Below are positions 24,701 through 34,255 of a stretch of 64,000 nucleotides of DNA, one piece after another. The translations under genes were made by a program, and so were the position numbers. Each line of letters starts with the position of its first letter. Position 1 is the first letter of the stretch. The notes beneath the pieces are model-generated. The model was not told the DNA's origin. It saw only the letters and a program-made list of their open reading frames with translations, and did no database searches. This DNA comes from Yponomeuta sedellus (Eukaryota; Arthropoda; Insecta; Lepidoptera; Yponomeutidae), in NCBI GenBank assembly GCA_934045075.1, contig OW203722.1, positions 12,055,396-12,119,395 of the forward strand, in the 5' to 3' direction.

Positions 24701-27700
24701 TGAAGATTTCTACTTAGTTTTTGTATTTAGTTAACTTTTATCATCTCCTTAGCGGTATTATAAAGTAACAAGGATAAAATTTATTATAATCTATGTTTAT
24801 TTATTTAGCTTAGTTAAAAGACATAAATTGTGAACTATTTACGAGTGAAACAATTCAAAGCAGTTAGCATGACAACCTACGTCACATTTGCGACACTTTT
24901 TCGTCGTGTTTTTGTGGCATCGGCCACAACGTATTTGGGTAGGGCTGGAAATAATTATATGGCCAGCACCATCCAGGCGAACATCATCAGGTATTTTTCT
25001 TTTTCGACAAATTGGCTTCAGTGGGCGGCCTATGGGGCGAGCAGCCGGTGCATATCTGCCGAGGTAAGCTACGACCACCGTCCTGACGAAGGAAAGAAAA
25101 TCGAGATGGTTCTTCTGCAGCCCAGCTGGTGAAAGTCTGTAGAGCTGAAACGAGTTGTTCATTGAAGCATTTATGGGCCACATCAAAAGTTGCCAGTACC
25201 ATTTCTTTTTATTGATGCTGATACGATAGCAGCCTATATTTTGATCGAGCCGATCCACTCCGCCCATGTATCTGTTGTACATCTGGACACAGGCTGGCTG
25301 TTGGATTGACACCTTTTTCTTCTCGCTGCTTGACCAACGATGTGCCGACCCCAGAGGTGTGATGCCTTCACATGTTGATGCAACAGTAACAACACTATTG
25401 TCGTTATAACGAACGAGCGTTATACGTGACTTTTCGTCTGTAATTTGTTCACACGTACCACGGGCGGTCTTCTTCATATCTTGAAGTGGTTGGAATGGGG
25501 CATTTTCAGCTCGGTTTGCTCTTATTGTTCCAGTTCCATGATGTCCAGCATCTTTCAATGCCGTCAGCAGTTTGAACGACGTAAAAAAATTATCCATGTA
25601 AACATGTACCGGAAAATTGTCGGATAATTTGGCAACCAAGCTCGTCACAACAGATCCTCCAACACCCAGATCTGGATTAGTATTTCCAGTGCTAGCTCCT
25701 TGATATGGTATGGCTTGAATAAGGTATCCCAGACGTGTGGCCATACACCACGCTTTGAAGCCAAAACGGATGGGCTTTCCGTGAATATGTTGCTTTGTAC
25801 CATGATGACCATAATATGGAATCATGGATTCGTCAATGGTGACTTCATTGTACTGGGACCAATACTTTACCCACTTCTCGTTCAGTTTTACCCACAAAGG
25901 TCGAACTTTTGTGAATTTGTCTTCAGCTTCCAAAGCAGCATTGTCGCACACGTGAAGGAATCGCATTATTTGTTCAAATCTTGATCGAGAGATAGCATTA
26001 GCTACTCCAGGGTGGTAAGTGTCAGGTCCAGTATCCCAATACATGCGATTCCTGGCTTGAACGCAATATCCACTCAGCAAAAATATTGCTAGTACTAGCC
26101 GAATCTCTTCTTTGGTGACGTCGAATGGTTTTCCAACAAAGACTGCGTATTTATTTGAGTTTTCGACAAATAAATCGAGGATCTCATCATCGTAAAATAG
26201 CTCAAACCATTCTACCGGTGTTTTGTTGGTTTCCAAAAAATCAGAATGAGTCCAGTCTCTTTTTTGGTGTTCAGGTAAATCAATCTTTTTCCATTTCCGT
26301 TGTTCTTTTACCTTTTTACTTCTGATCTTCTTACTGTTTGTGTAAGTGGATGCCAACGCCGACAAAGGTAAGTTATCTTCATCTTCGCTTGACGCATCGC
26401 AACCTATTGTCTCAGACTGTAAGACTGTACCAGTTTTACGCACACATTCTAGTTGCGCCTCCGCCCGAAGTTGATTTCCTGTCAAATTATTCAAATCGCC
26501 GACGATTGCATCTTCTTCATCACTGTCGGCATCACTCAGCATGTGATTACTTGGAGGACAGATGTAGATAGCGCCTTCAATGATGTCATCTTCAGTATCC
26601 AAAATATCGATTATCTCGCTAACAGATAAACTGAAAAATACAATATGCTGAAAAATACAAATACGTGAACAATATGCTAAAAGCACTGCAAATCATTCCA
26701 TTATACATAATATTGTACAAAATAACTGTAACACAAAATGTAAAGTTGACGTAGGAGCCCACGCTCATCGCCCCAATAATGGGGCGACAGCGAAAATGTA
26801 TTATGAAATCAAAATTTTAATAATTATGATTCAATTATTGCACAAAACGTATAGAACAAAGATAAAACAACAATAAAAACAAAAAAACATTGTCATTATC
26901 CACTAAAATAATAAATACTTACTTTTTATTGCGCGACATTGTCAATACTGCACTTGCACTTTTTTCTTCTCAAAAATGACAGGAATAATGGCGGCAAAAC
27001 TTTTTCTTTTTTTTCTTATAATGATGCCCAGTACGTAAATAGTTGAAGTAATTTAAAAGAAAACAAACTTGTGTTTTTTAATCATCATAGATTAAATATT
27101 TTGTAACCGTTTTAAAATTGGGGCAGTGAGCACATACGGGTTAACTATACAAAAACTAAAACTCTACAATTTCGGCCTTACAACGGACTGAAATTGGATA
27201 TAAACTTATCTTTTAATAATATTGAAATAGAACAGGTAGTTAATTTACTAGGCCTATTGATACAAATCTTAATTGGAAAACCCATATGGAACAAATAAAA
27301 AGAAAATTATCCAAATTTACCTATGCTCTTTTCGAATTAAAATGTAGTACCAATATAGAAACAGCCTTAATAGCATACTACGCCTACGCTTACTCCTGGT
27401 TAAAATATGGTGTAATGTTATGGGGAAATAGTACTAATGCAATTGAAGTGTTTATTATACAAAAGAAATGCATTAGAATTCTAGCTCAAATAACAAATAA
27501 ACAAAGTTGCAAACCATACTTCTTAAAATATAAAATTTTAACACTCCCCTCAATCTATATACTTGATATAATATGTACTTTTGTATACAAAAATACGCAA
27601 ATATTTAAACAAGTTAAAGATATTCACAATACCCGACATAAAAATAGACTCCTACTCCCTCCTTCGAGACTCAAGATGTTAAACTGTAGCCCATATCACA

Positions 27701-29342
27701 TGTCAGTAAAAATTTTCAATAAACACCCGCTTGAAATAAAAAATGAACAAAAATGTATTACATTTATAACTAGGTTAAAAACATTCTTAATAGAAAAATG
27801 CTTTTATTCACTGGATGAAATCTTGAATGCTCAGACTTGTACCTAGATGTATAATCTAAATGCTTCGATGTTAGATGTAAGTCTCACCCACTTTGCAATA
27901 TCCGTAAAGGGTGACTAAGTAATAAGTACCACAAAACGTATAACACCTATCTACACTTAGTCTGCAATAAAAGATTGATTGATTGTTACGAACTATATAA
28001 CTTTAAAATAATTTTAACTCAAATAATTTAAATTTCAGATACACCTGAAGTTTTGGATCTTCTCAAGTCATTCACAAGAGATTATAATATCCAAAAAGTA
28101 GACGTGACAGTATTAAATGTCGATAACTTTGATACTTTTGGACAACATCAACCAAAAAGAAATAGCTTGAACAACGACTCGACACAAGTTTTTGATAGAC
28201 GTGACACTCAACAACAAAGTTGGGACCAAAGCGACAACGAAAATCCATATATGAGTAAACCAACTCCTCCATCATTACTTCAATTTAGCAATTCGTGGAT
28301 GGGAGAGGATATGTCACCAAAAGAACCAGGATACCACCGACCTCCACCCCCACCACCAGACGGAAATCCATCACATTACCATCACGGCAGAGGACCACCT
28401 CCTCCACACTGGGATAATTATAACCAGTACCCACAACCCCATCCTCCACCAAATGACGACGACTATTATATGAGAAGGGACCCACCCCCACCACATTGGA
28501 ACCATGAGCACCGGCATCCTCCGCCACCACCAAGACATTGGGATGACTATCACCACCACCCTGCGCCACCTTATTGGGATAATGACAATTACGGTCGGCC
28601 TCCACCACCTCCTCAGATTCGAAAACAAGACCTTGAATCTTCAACAGATAGGGAGAGACGAGATCATCACAAGCGACCGCCTCCACCGCCAGAGAATTAC
28701 TATGGTAATCATGAGTTTTACGATCGGAGACCACCACCTCGTGGACCACCACCTCATCATGGACCTCCACCGCCTCCTCACTATGGCCCACCTCCACCTC
28801 CTCCTCCTCATCATCATCATGGAATGCCTCTTCACTTTGGACCGCCTGGTCCACCCCCTCATGATTTTGGTCCACCTCCTCATGATTTTGGTCCACCTCC
28901 TCATGATTTCGGTCCACCCCCACCACCGCATCGACATGGCCCACCTCCACATGAACACTATAGACCAGCTCCACCAGGGCCACCTCACGGGCCCCCTCCG
29001 CATTGGCCTCAACGACCTCCAAATGGACCTCCTCTACCTAAACATTCAGATGAACATGATAACGGGAATTCCAACGACTATGAAAATTATACACCTATGA
29101 TTGATATTCGCATGGAGGATACTGACGCAGCAGCTGACTATCCTAAGCCAGAGAAACTTGTAGATACAAATTCGGATATACTCAACCCACATAAAGATAA
29201 TAGAAGAAATAAGTTGGAGGCATATGCCAATGATGGTTCGGCAATCTCTGCCGCAGCTGACTACGAAAGCGAAGCAAGCTTTAACCTTCCACCGATTCCT
29301 CCCAATTTCTACCAAGCCATGGCAGTTACCCCAGAAGAATGA
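15743..29342 (+). CDS. Secreted His/Pro-rich protein (two exons, TE-filled intron)
   Basis: Predicted exons are 15743-15794 and 28039-29342 with a phase-1 intron (donor CATCAAG|GTAAGC, acceptor AATTTCAG|AT), giving 451 aa. Exon 1 reads MLGISLFVLSHFHHHHQ, a short hydrophobic leader, and joins to DTPEVLDLLKS. The middle is dense in PPPP and HH with many PPHxxxx units, including three tandem copies of PPPHDFG near residue 290. Towards the end come ENYTPMIDIRMEDT and a terminal AVTPEE, both shared with the Gly/Pro-rich gene, so this is its paralogue. The intron is almost filled by one LINE with three nested elements. A poly(A) signal lies at 29665. Exon 2 is strong. Exon 1 is less sure: because phases match, the 9797-9875 leader exon could also splice to 28039 as an alternative. 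Function unknown; His-rich stretches might bind metal. Confidence 0.7.
16150..16425 (-). mobile_element. tRNA-derived SINE, degraded
   Basis: Contains CTCAGGTTTCCTCACGATGTTTTCCTTTA, a hallmark of a common lepidopteran SINE body, and a decayed tRNA-like head near 16,355-16,425 (minus strand: AGCCCAGTGGGG ... GACCCCTTGTTCGACC). It lies just upstream of the LINE composite. Confidence 0.6.
16627..16752 (+). pseudogene. Terminus of a second LINE fused to the 5' end
   Basis: Translates to fragments like GKQWMRLA, DRAGWRGKEEAYIQQW and ends in TGATGATGATGATG. This is the usual C-terminal end of lepidopteran LINE reverse transcriptases of the kind also seen at 43,205-43,530 and 57,425-57,615. It lies inside the 13-bp target duplication. 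Confidence 0.65.
17437..18271. mobile_element. Mariner-type MITE with long inverted arms at TA
   Basis: The ends CAGGGCGTCCCAAAGTTATG are exact inverted repeats, and the arms stay similar for about 125 bp. The target TA is duplicated, and removing the element restores the LINE frame (KRIYTQEK). It has no transposase. Inside, a second inverted pair lies around 17,590-17,665 and 17,775-17,850, and a 167-bp segment is tandemly duplicated (17908-18074 and 18075-18241). Confidence 0.85.
19082..19293 (-). repeat. BEL/Pao 3' LTR
   Basis: 212 bp, TG...CA ends on the plus-strand reading (TGAACAAGACAGG ... ACAACTTGAACA). Same sequence as 23681-23892. Confidence 0.9.
19586..23412 (-). pseudogene. BEL/Pao pol (protease-RT-RNaseH-integrase), broken
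   Basis: The N-terminal part (22174-23412) covers the retropepsin region (IDILLGAEVYG) and the start of the RT (VRAVFDASSKG; FGTSCAPY). Then come the RT catalytic YVDDLMTG just past a frameshift near 22,185, RNase H (ELHGFCDAS, AWTDSSVVLAW), the integrase zinc-binding region (HDKSMHGG ... CVRC) and the catalytic core with Asp in GVDYAGP, Asp in WSDNGSNF and Glu in FGGLWEAG. The C-terminus has VGDMVLVKEDNLPPAGW. A TGA replaces the Trp of DPLGW near 21,825. Family membership is clear; activity is not expected. Confidence 0.9.
23485..23659 (-). repeat. Duplicated RT segment in place of the gag/leader region
   Basis: This stretch repeats 21869-22053 of the same element's RT region in the same orientation, with one 10-bp deletion. 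It sits directly after the primer-binding site, where leader and gag should be. It looks like a template switch during reverse transcription. Confidence 0.85.
23663..23679 (-). other. Primer-binding site, tRNA-Tyr type
   Basis: On the minus strand GGTCCTTCGAGCCGGAT follows the 5' LTR. It is complementary to a tRNA 3' end reading ATCCGGCTCGAAGGACC(A), which fits insect tRNA-Tyr (5' end CCTTCGA). Confidence 0.7.
23681..23892 (-). repeat. BEL/Pao 5' LTR
   Basis: 212-bp partner of the LTR at 19082-19293, no difference seen by eye. Confidence 0.9.
24533..27140 (-). mobile_element. piggyBac-family transposon, apparently complete
   Basis: 2,608 bp between TTAA duplications (24529-24532 and 27141-27144). 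The terminal inverted repeats start CCCGTATGTGCTCA. Near both ends sits the palindrome GCCCCAATAATGGGGC (24,664-24,679 and 26,770-26,785), a plausible subterminal transposase-binding site. It encodes one transposase. It is inserted in the LINE's RT and its removal restores NLEINYTKTK. Confidence 0.92.
24839..26939 (-). CDS. piggyBac transposase, intact, one small intron
   Basis: I predict two exons: 26939-26923 (MSRNK plus two bases, donor AA|GTAAGT) and 26630-24839 (acceptor TTTTTCAG|T), about 602 aa. The alternative is an unspliced start at 26686, but the spliced start gives MSRNKNLSVSEIIDIL, like the usual beginning of this family. The central DDE-type domain has its acidic residues in TIDESM, YMDNFF and MGGVDRLDQ. 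An acidic N-terminal region (DADSDEEDAI) precedes it. The C-terminus is a Cys-rich zinc-binding domain (CGRCHKNTTKKCRKC ... CHANCF). It cuts and pastes at TTAA. No stop or frameshift was seen, so the copy may be active or recently so. Confidence 0.9.
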
Positions 29343-29664
29343 GCTTTTGATAAAAACGAATATATATTTACCCATCATTTTCGGATATCGGGCTTTTCAT
29401 ATGTCAGTTGTTTATTATAACATAAACAATTACAATCGATTTGTTATGTTATAAAAAAAGCCGTTTACTATGTTTAATCTGTACGAACAACTGAATTGAC
29501 ATTGTTTTGTATTATTACCGATGTATTATTTTAATTGTTAATTGATAGTACAGATTTAATTGCATTTATTATGAAATTTTTACCTATTATAAAGTAATTT
29601 AAGCTAAGCTTCTGCGTAGGTTTTACGCTTAAAAAACGAATGGATGATGTTGGTACCTAAACTG

Positions 29665-29670
29665 AATAAA
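29665..29670 (+). promoter_or_regulatory. Poly(A) signal of the His/Pro-rich gene
   Basis: AATAAA about 320 bp after the stop codon at 29,340-29,342. No canonical signal was seen closer. Confidence 0.45.
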
Positions 29671-29699
29671 TGAATACTAATATGAATATAAGTATAATT

Positions 29700-31055
29700 A
29701 AATGCGCTTAGATAAAATGCTAAAATTATATCAGAAATATTCAGTAACCACGATCAAAAGAACCCTTGAATTTGCTAGAGTGTTAAAATTCGCAGCGGTG
29801 CAACTTGATAGGTCTAAAGCATTCCACAAAGCTCACTAGATGGCACAAATTAACTAGTCAATTTATGTCTCCCAAAAAAATTTACTTAGGCACGTTTGAG
29901 AAGACGGAGAAGACATGTTTTACGTTATCTAAACAGATCTCTCCTTTCTGTATATATTAATTAACATTTATTATTGTCAAACTCTATGTGATGTGATGAC
30001 GGTATAAGCACGTATGTATAGTCAACAGCACCTTCGCCTTTTTATCCCTGTAGGTACTCTACTAGCCTTATTTGTAAGGTTAAGGTGCTGTCGACAGCAC
30101 TTGTGTCGGCCCATGAAACCAAATCTCATCAAACATGAGAAACAGGCATCTATAGTCCAGTTAGAGATTAGGGTAATTACACTAATTACGAACAATGAAA
30201 TATAAAATAATACCAGATTAAATTACGAATACTATTTGCTGCTGAAAGTTTACTTAAACCAACCAGCGTAAAAAGTTACTTAACGTTGGTAAATAATTAT
30301 TCACTGCGTTTGTGGTAATTACGAGATTACGGATAGTAACGTGTAGTAAAAACGGATTTAAAAAGTGCTACAGGCTTGAATCAAAAAAAGAATTTTTACG
30401 CGTCAAACTTCATTCTATCTGGAATTATTTTATTTTGGTTGTCATCAATGGCTCTTTTTAAGTATTCTACTTAGGTGGTACTTACTGGAAATATGTTTAT
30501 TCGTATAAGTTGCATGTATACATGTTGTTAGTAGAATAGTTGTCAGATAGATTTTAAATATTGATGCCAACGTCTATCGAAACCAATTATCAACTCACCA
30601 GGTTTGACTGCTGAACCTAAATCATAAACAAAAGATAATAAATAGGTTTATTGTCAAGCGATTATTACAAAGAAGTAAATGTTTATTTAACGCTTCAAAA
30701 ACATACATGTAATAACTGACTGGAAAAAGAAAAAAAACAAGAAATATAATCGCAAAAAAATACAAAAACAAAATCGTATCCAGCGGTAGAATAGCCTCGA
30801 GCTGCTGCTAAGCTGATACCTATGCTTCTGTTTTGCCCAACGCACAGATTTTCAGCAGGGGCCTTTAGTAACCCACGGAGTTTCAACCAAAACAGAAGCG
30901 ATGATAAAATTAAAATAAATAGGTATATACGTGCAAGTTGGTAATAAACTGCATATGGTTTAACAAATTTGAAAAAGAACTTCGAATTATACTAGGGAAG
31001 TATAGCATTGGAAGGAGTGGCACTTACTGCATGAAAAGAAGGAAAGGTTTATATT
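29700..31055. other. No gene recognised
   Basis: AT-rich intergenic sequence. Short ORFs at 30,014-30,205 (+) and 30,695-30,886 (-) lack domains or splice support. Confidence 0.5.
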
Positions 31056-31059
31056 TATG

Positions 31060-31145
31060 ATAACATAACGTAACCTCACGCCTTTATCCCAGAGGTGTAC
31101 GCAGAGAACCAGGACTACTACAGTTTTCTGGATACTCAACAAATA
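31060..31145 (-). mobile_element. LINE 3'-end fragment (TATG-tail family)
   Basis: GTAACCTCACGCCTTTATCC, CAGAGGTGTACGCAGAGAAC matches the terminus at 63,412-63,470. Only the last 80 bases or so are recognisable. Confidence 0.65.
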
Positions 31146-31232
31146 ACCCATAACTTTACCCTTAAAGGCATATCTGCTGGCAAGGACCTTAATTGGAGGA
31201 GAAATATCATTCGAAGCTGTCTTGAAAGGCTG

Positions 31233-31775
31233 TAAGATAAGATAAGAATATTCTTTATTGCACACCAGAGCACATATTATAAAACATGTAAAGATACATA
31301 CAAAGTAGAATTGGCGGCCATATTGCTAAAAGCAATTATACAAATATTCAATGGTCTCAGTTCTGATGACATTGAATATTTAGCAGATTCGCACATTCGG
31401 ATCTTCAACAGATTCGCTTTGTCCAAATTCGGAGTTAAAAGGATTCGTGGTGATATTCGTAGACAGCAACGAGCATACTCATTCTTTTCAATATTACAAA
31501 CCACGACCGGTATAGACAACGTCACGGTAGTTTACACATGGTCACAGCTGAAGATGATTCTTACCATCATTGTTCGTTCCAGAGCGTGTATATCAAACAC
31601 GGTGATAACGTAGCCATTGAAGTACCCAAACCATGTCGTTAACGTGGTCAAATTGTTGAATAATGTCTCGGTCCCTATGTGACTGATGTGCACAATTACA
31701 CAATTTACAGCGTCTGCTGTTACACGATGCTCCAAAAACGTCGGACGAACGTTGGACTACATGCAAAATGAATAG
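31233..31775 (-). mobile_element. LINE or SINE 3' region with TTATC tail
   Basis: On the minus strand the last 80 bases are AATATGGCCGCCAATTCTAC ... GTGTGCAATAAAGAATATTC and TTATCTTATC, the tail family seen at 5.6 and 58.7 kb. The 450 bp before it are GC-balanced and open for 82-100 codons on either strand but unrecognised; they may be the element's body or host sequence. Confidence 0.5.
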
Positions 31776-31890
31776 ATAGATAGATAGAATATTCTTTATT
31801 GCATGTACACCAAGGATTACATAAGAGACTTATAAAATAACAGTACAGTACAAGTGGCGGCCTTATTACTAAAAGTAATAAGAATGAATG
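31776..31890 (-). mobile_element. LINE 3'-tail fragment with TATC tail
   Basis: Minus strand: ATTACTTTTAGTAATAAGGC, CGCCACTTGTACTG ... AATAAAGAATATTCTATCTATC. Adjoins the fragment at 31,233-31,775 in the same orientation. Confidence 0.7.
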
Positions 31891-32153
31891 ATGATGGCAT
31901 CGTTCTTTTTGTATATAGTCCAATACATTTAGGTAATTAATTAACTACAATTAACACTTGTCAAGTTACATAATTAGTCGTAATGAATGCAACGAGTTTT
32001 TTTGCACCTGACTATTTGAAGTGCCTGTATGTAAATGTTATGTTATTTAACCGCCTCAGTCCTGACCTTGTACGGTATTTTCAAGGTCAAGACTCGGTTA
32101 AATGTCCTTTAAAGCGGTCATATTTTGTGGCCGTTTTAAAAAACCTCCAAGGT

Positions 32154-32218
32154 TTAATAACAAAGAGATGGAGGTTAAAAACCTTAAAGGTTATTAACCT
32201 CCACCTCTTTGTTATTAA
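32154..32218. repeat. 25-bp hairpin with one mismatch
   Basis: Arms 32154-32178 and 32194-32218 pair with one mismatch. The core AACCTCCA recurs again at 32,218-32,225 and 32,141-32,148, so the area is a small cluster of inverted and direct copies of the same word. Confidence 0.6.
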
Positions 32219-33103
32219 CCTCCACCTCTCTCCGCCTCTAAATCATTTATTTTTTTTATTTTCACGGCCGCGGATATAAGTCCTGTTGAGCCTATACCGC
32301 CTTCACATTACGTAGAGATTGGCATAGAAGCATACGTTTTGGGATTAATACCTACGCATAAGAGAGAAACCACAAACTAAACTAACACAAATTTTATTGA
32401 GACTTAAGTCAACATGCACCGCTTTCTTTAATGTGTCTTAAGTATTAGTTAACTAAATGTTTTCTTCCAAATCCCACTTTTAAATCACTATTTACATTTT
32501 TATTACGTTTTTAAATGGAAATCGGTCTCAAAGTAGTTAATCAGTTAAGCACGCCATCTAGTGTCTATGATAGGAAGCTACTAATGTGTGACCGTGGCAC
32601 AGAAATGTGGGCTGAAACCACCAACCTCCATGGTAATGTTATCTACTTACCCATTGGTTCAATAGTTTGGCGAAAATAGGTTTTTAGCTCTGAAGTTCCA
32701 ATAACTTTTATGCTATTTCTTACAACTACAATTTTTACTAAATAATTATTGCTGATTTATTACATTAACTGTGGCGCAATTTGAAAACAATAACGTCGAG
32801 AGTAAAGGAGCTGGCCTTCCGCACCGAGCAGGAACACCGGTAGACGTCTCCTCTTGTATTTGTACTTATAAAGTAACTTAATTAAAATACTTGTGAATGA
32901 CTTGGTTACCTAAAATTAAATAAAAAGACAATTTAATAGTGTTAATGCATTTTTATCATATATTATATTTCTAATAATATTTATCAGTAAACTTTTAACA
33001 ATATAAATGGAACATTCTGGTAACACAAATTTTGCGTCATGATTTTATTCCTATTAACTCAATACAAACAGAAAAAAAGGCACTACTAATTCGGCAGAAC
33101 TAG

Positions 33104-33109
33104 TTTATT
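33104..33109 (-). promoter_or_regulatory. Poly(A) signal of the ENF transcript
   Basis: AATAAA on the minus strand, about 130 bp beyond the ENF precursor stop. No such signal was seen in the 56 nt between the two upstream ORFs, which fits one shared transcript. Confidence 0.55.
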
Positions 33110-33238
33110 TAGGTTCCATGTCTATGAAAAATGTTGATTGTTAGTCATGAGCCTATTACTCGTCACACCAATCTCCCCAAACCGGTTTCGTCCTGCATTC
33201 TTGACCTCATCCCGATTCTGTGTTTCTACCTGTGTTTC

Positions 33239-33718
33239 TTAAACATTAATCTTACATTTACCTTCAGGAGTTCTACTGTAACCTGCTAAGCACGCTCCTA
33301 CAAAGTTTTCTCTTCCAATTTTTTCATCTTGCACAGTGCGATTTCCTTTTTCAGGTGGTTTATCAACAGATTTATCTTGAACTGGTCTCTCGTTTACTTT
33401 TTCGGGAGCAGTACTAGTAGTCACTGTCTCTGCATATTCTTTCCTTCCGGTTATTGGTTTTTCACTAGAAGGTTTATGTTGCGCAGGACTCTCGTTAAGT
33501 TTCTCGGGTACTTTTTCAGTAACATCATTACCGACGATTGGACGTTCGGTCGATTTTTGTTTATCTTTAGGGTGTATGATTGAATGGATATCATCCTGTA
33601 TTGAATGGACAGTTTCGTGCACCTTACCAAAAAAGTTTCCGAGCGCTCCTGCTTCAACGTCAGTGTACTGAAGTAAAACTATTAATAATACACCCAATAT
33701 TATGGTAAGGAATTTCAT
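33239..33718 (-). CDS. GBP: ENF-family cytokine precursor (growth-blocking / paralytic peptide)
   Basis: 159 aa. The signal peptide is MKFLTIILGVLLIVLLQYTD. A Lys/Glu/Pro-rich propeptide follows, with imperfect repeats (PEKLNESPAQ / PEKVNERPVQDK). The last 23 residues, after the processing site KIGR, begin ENFVGACLAGY and end EGKCKINV, with cysteines at positions 7 and 19 of the mature peptide. That is the ENF family pattern: C-x2-G-x6-G-x-C-K. Family knowledge: released by proteolysis in haemolymph, it drives plasmatocyte spreading, paralysis and growth arrest. An Ala replaces the usual second Gly before the first Cys. The ATG has a good context (CAACC). Upstream on the same strand lie two more peptide ORFs. 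A 489-bp gap to the nearest one can be a spliced intron. A TATA-like GTATAATTT at about 33,755 is the alternative, an own promoter. Confidence 0.93.
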   Translation of the reverse strand: MKFLTIILGVLLIVLLQYTDVEAGALGNFFGKVHETVHSIQDDIHSIIHPKDKQKSTERPIVGNDVTEKVPEKLNESPAQHKPSSEKPITGRKEYAETVTTSTAPEKVNERPVQDKSVDKPPEKGNRTVQDEKIGRENFVGACLAGYSRTPEGKCKINV

Positions 33719-33761
33719 GGTTGACTATTGTGTGCCTTTACCAGTCGCGAGACAAATTATA

Positions 33762-34250
33762 CTGTCATACATAATATGAATCTACACTTACTTTAAGCTT
33801 TAGTTCTAAGATAACCTTTTGACTTTTTACTGCTGATATTTATTAAAATAACAACACTTATATCAGAGAACACTTGTCGAAGCGACCAGCTTAGGTGTAA
33901 TAGGTATATAACATTACATCGGTATTATCATTACCTACTTAGATTTAATCAATCATAGTTTTAATTCGTTTTCTTTTTCTGACAGTGCAATAAAAAGGTC
34001 TTATTTATCTATCCATATAATGTTATTTAATAGCAAGACCTATAGGAAAAAATTAACCTTAAATTGCTTATTAATTAGGTAACGCTTAAAGTAACACTTA
34101 AGTATTACTTTACGTTTGTTATATCAATGCCCTTTCCCCAAAGTACTTGGCATCATAAGAACATCACAGTAAAACGGTACGAGACAGCAAGACTTATATA
34201 ATTCAATCTGTAAAATTCACTCCAGGAAAAAATAAGATATTTACGAGTAC
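33762..34250 (-). other. Candidate intron between second ORF and ENF precursor
   Basis: The donor ATTAG|GTACTC lies 5 nt after the uENF2-like stop, and an acceptor ATGTATGACAG lies 43 nt before the ENF ATG. Removing it would leave 48 nt between those cistrons, close to the 56 nt between the first two. Other acceptors (TATCAGCAG near 33,830; CACAATAG near 33,725) are possible. The pyrimidine tract is weak. Confidence 0.45.
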
Positions 34251-34255
34251 CTAAT

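Larger units (their letters stand above)
16753..27846 (+). pseudogene. Endonuclease-RT of the LINE, interrupted and mutated
   Basis: In order: endonuclease parts (ENIDLLCLSETH, then FIIAGDFNLNML, then GLSDHKSINL), a linker to KTMWKIINDKT, RT palm motifs (ASNYRPIALLPVLSKVLEK; LLLDLTKAYDKVDH; GSVTGCLLF; LLADDISIL with the catalytic ADD) and the C-terminal region 27,286-27,846. The segments lie at 16753-17436, 18274-19081, 23898-24532 and 27145-27846. Damage: a frameshift in an A-run near 16,915, a stop replacing Trp after GPAYQ at 24,210, a stop near 18,566 and a frame change near 27,250. The CR1/L2/Jockey assignment rests on motif style only. Confidence 0.82.
16614..27996 (+). mobile_element. 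5'-truncated chimeric LINE with three nested insertions, 13-bp TSD
   Basis: A non-LTR retrotransposon fills most of the His/Pro-rich gene's intron. It is flanked by the direct repeat TGTTACGAACTAT (16614-16626 and 27984-27996) and ends in AATAAAAGATTGATTGATTG. Removing three younger insertions (17437-18271 at TA, 19082-23892 at CTACT, 24533-27140 at TTAA) leaves a nearly continuous endonuclease-RT reading. The 5' end (16627-16752) is the terminus of a different LINE, still inside the target duplication. The LINE proper is about 3 kb once the insertions are subtracted. Confidence 0.82.

Noticed and set aside
28285..29100. Long ORFs antisense or out of frame to the His/Pro-rich exon (245, 198, 123 and 85 codons)
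   Set aside because: Shadows caused by the biased CCN/CAY codon composition of the real frame.
31532..31735. Minus-strand ORF with a plausible internal donor (ATGATG|GTAAG)
   Set aside because: It adjoins a LINE tail in the same orientation and has no recognisable domain; kept only as part of that element's possible body.
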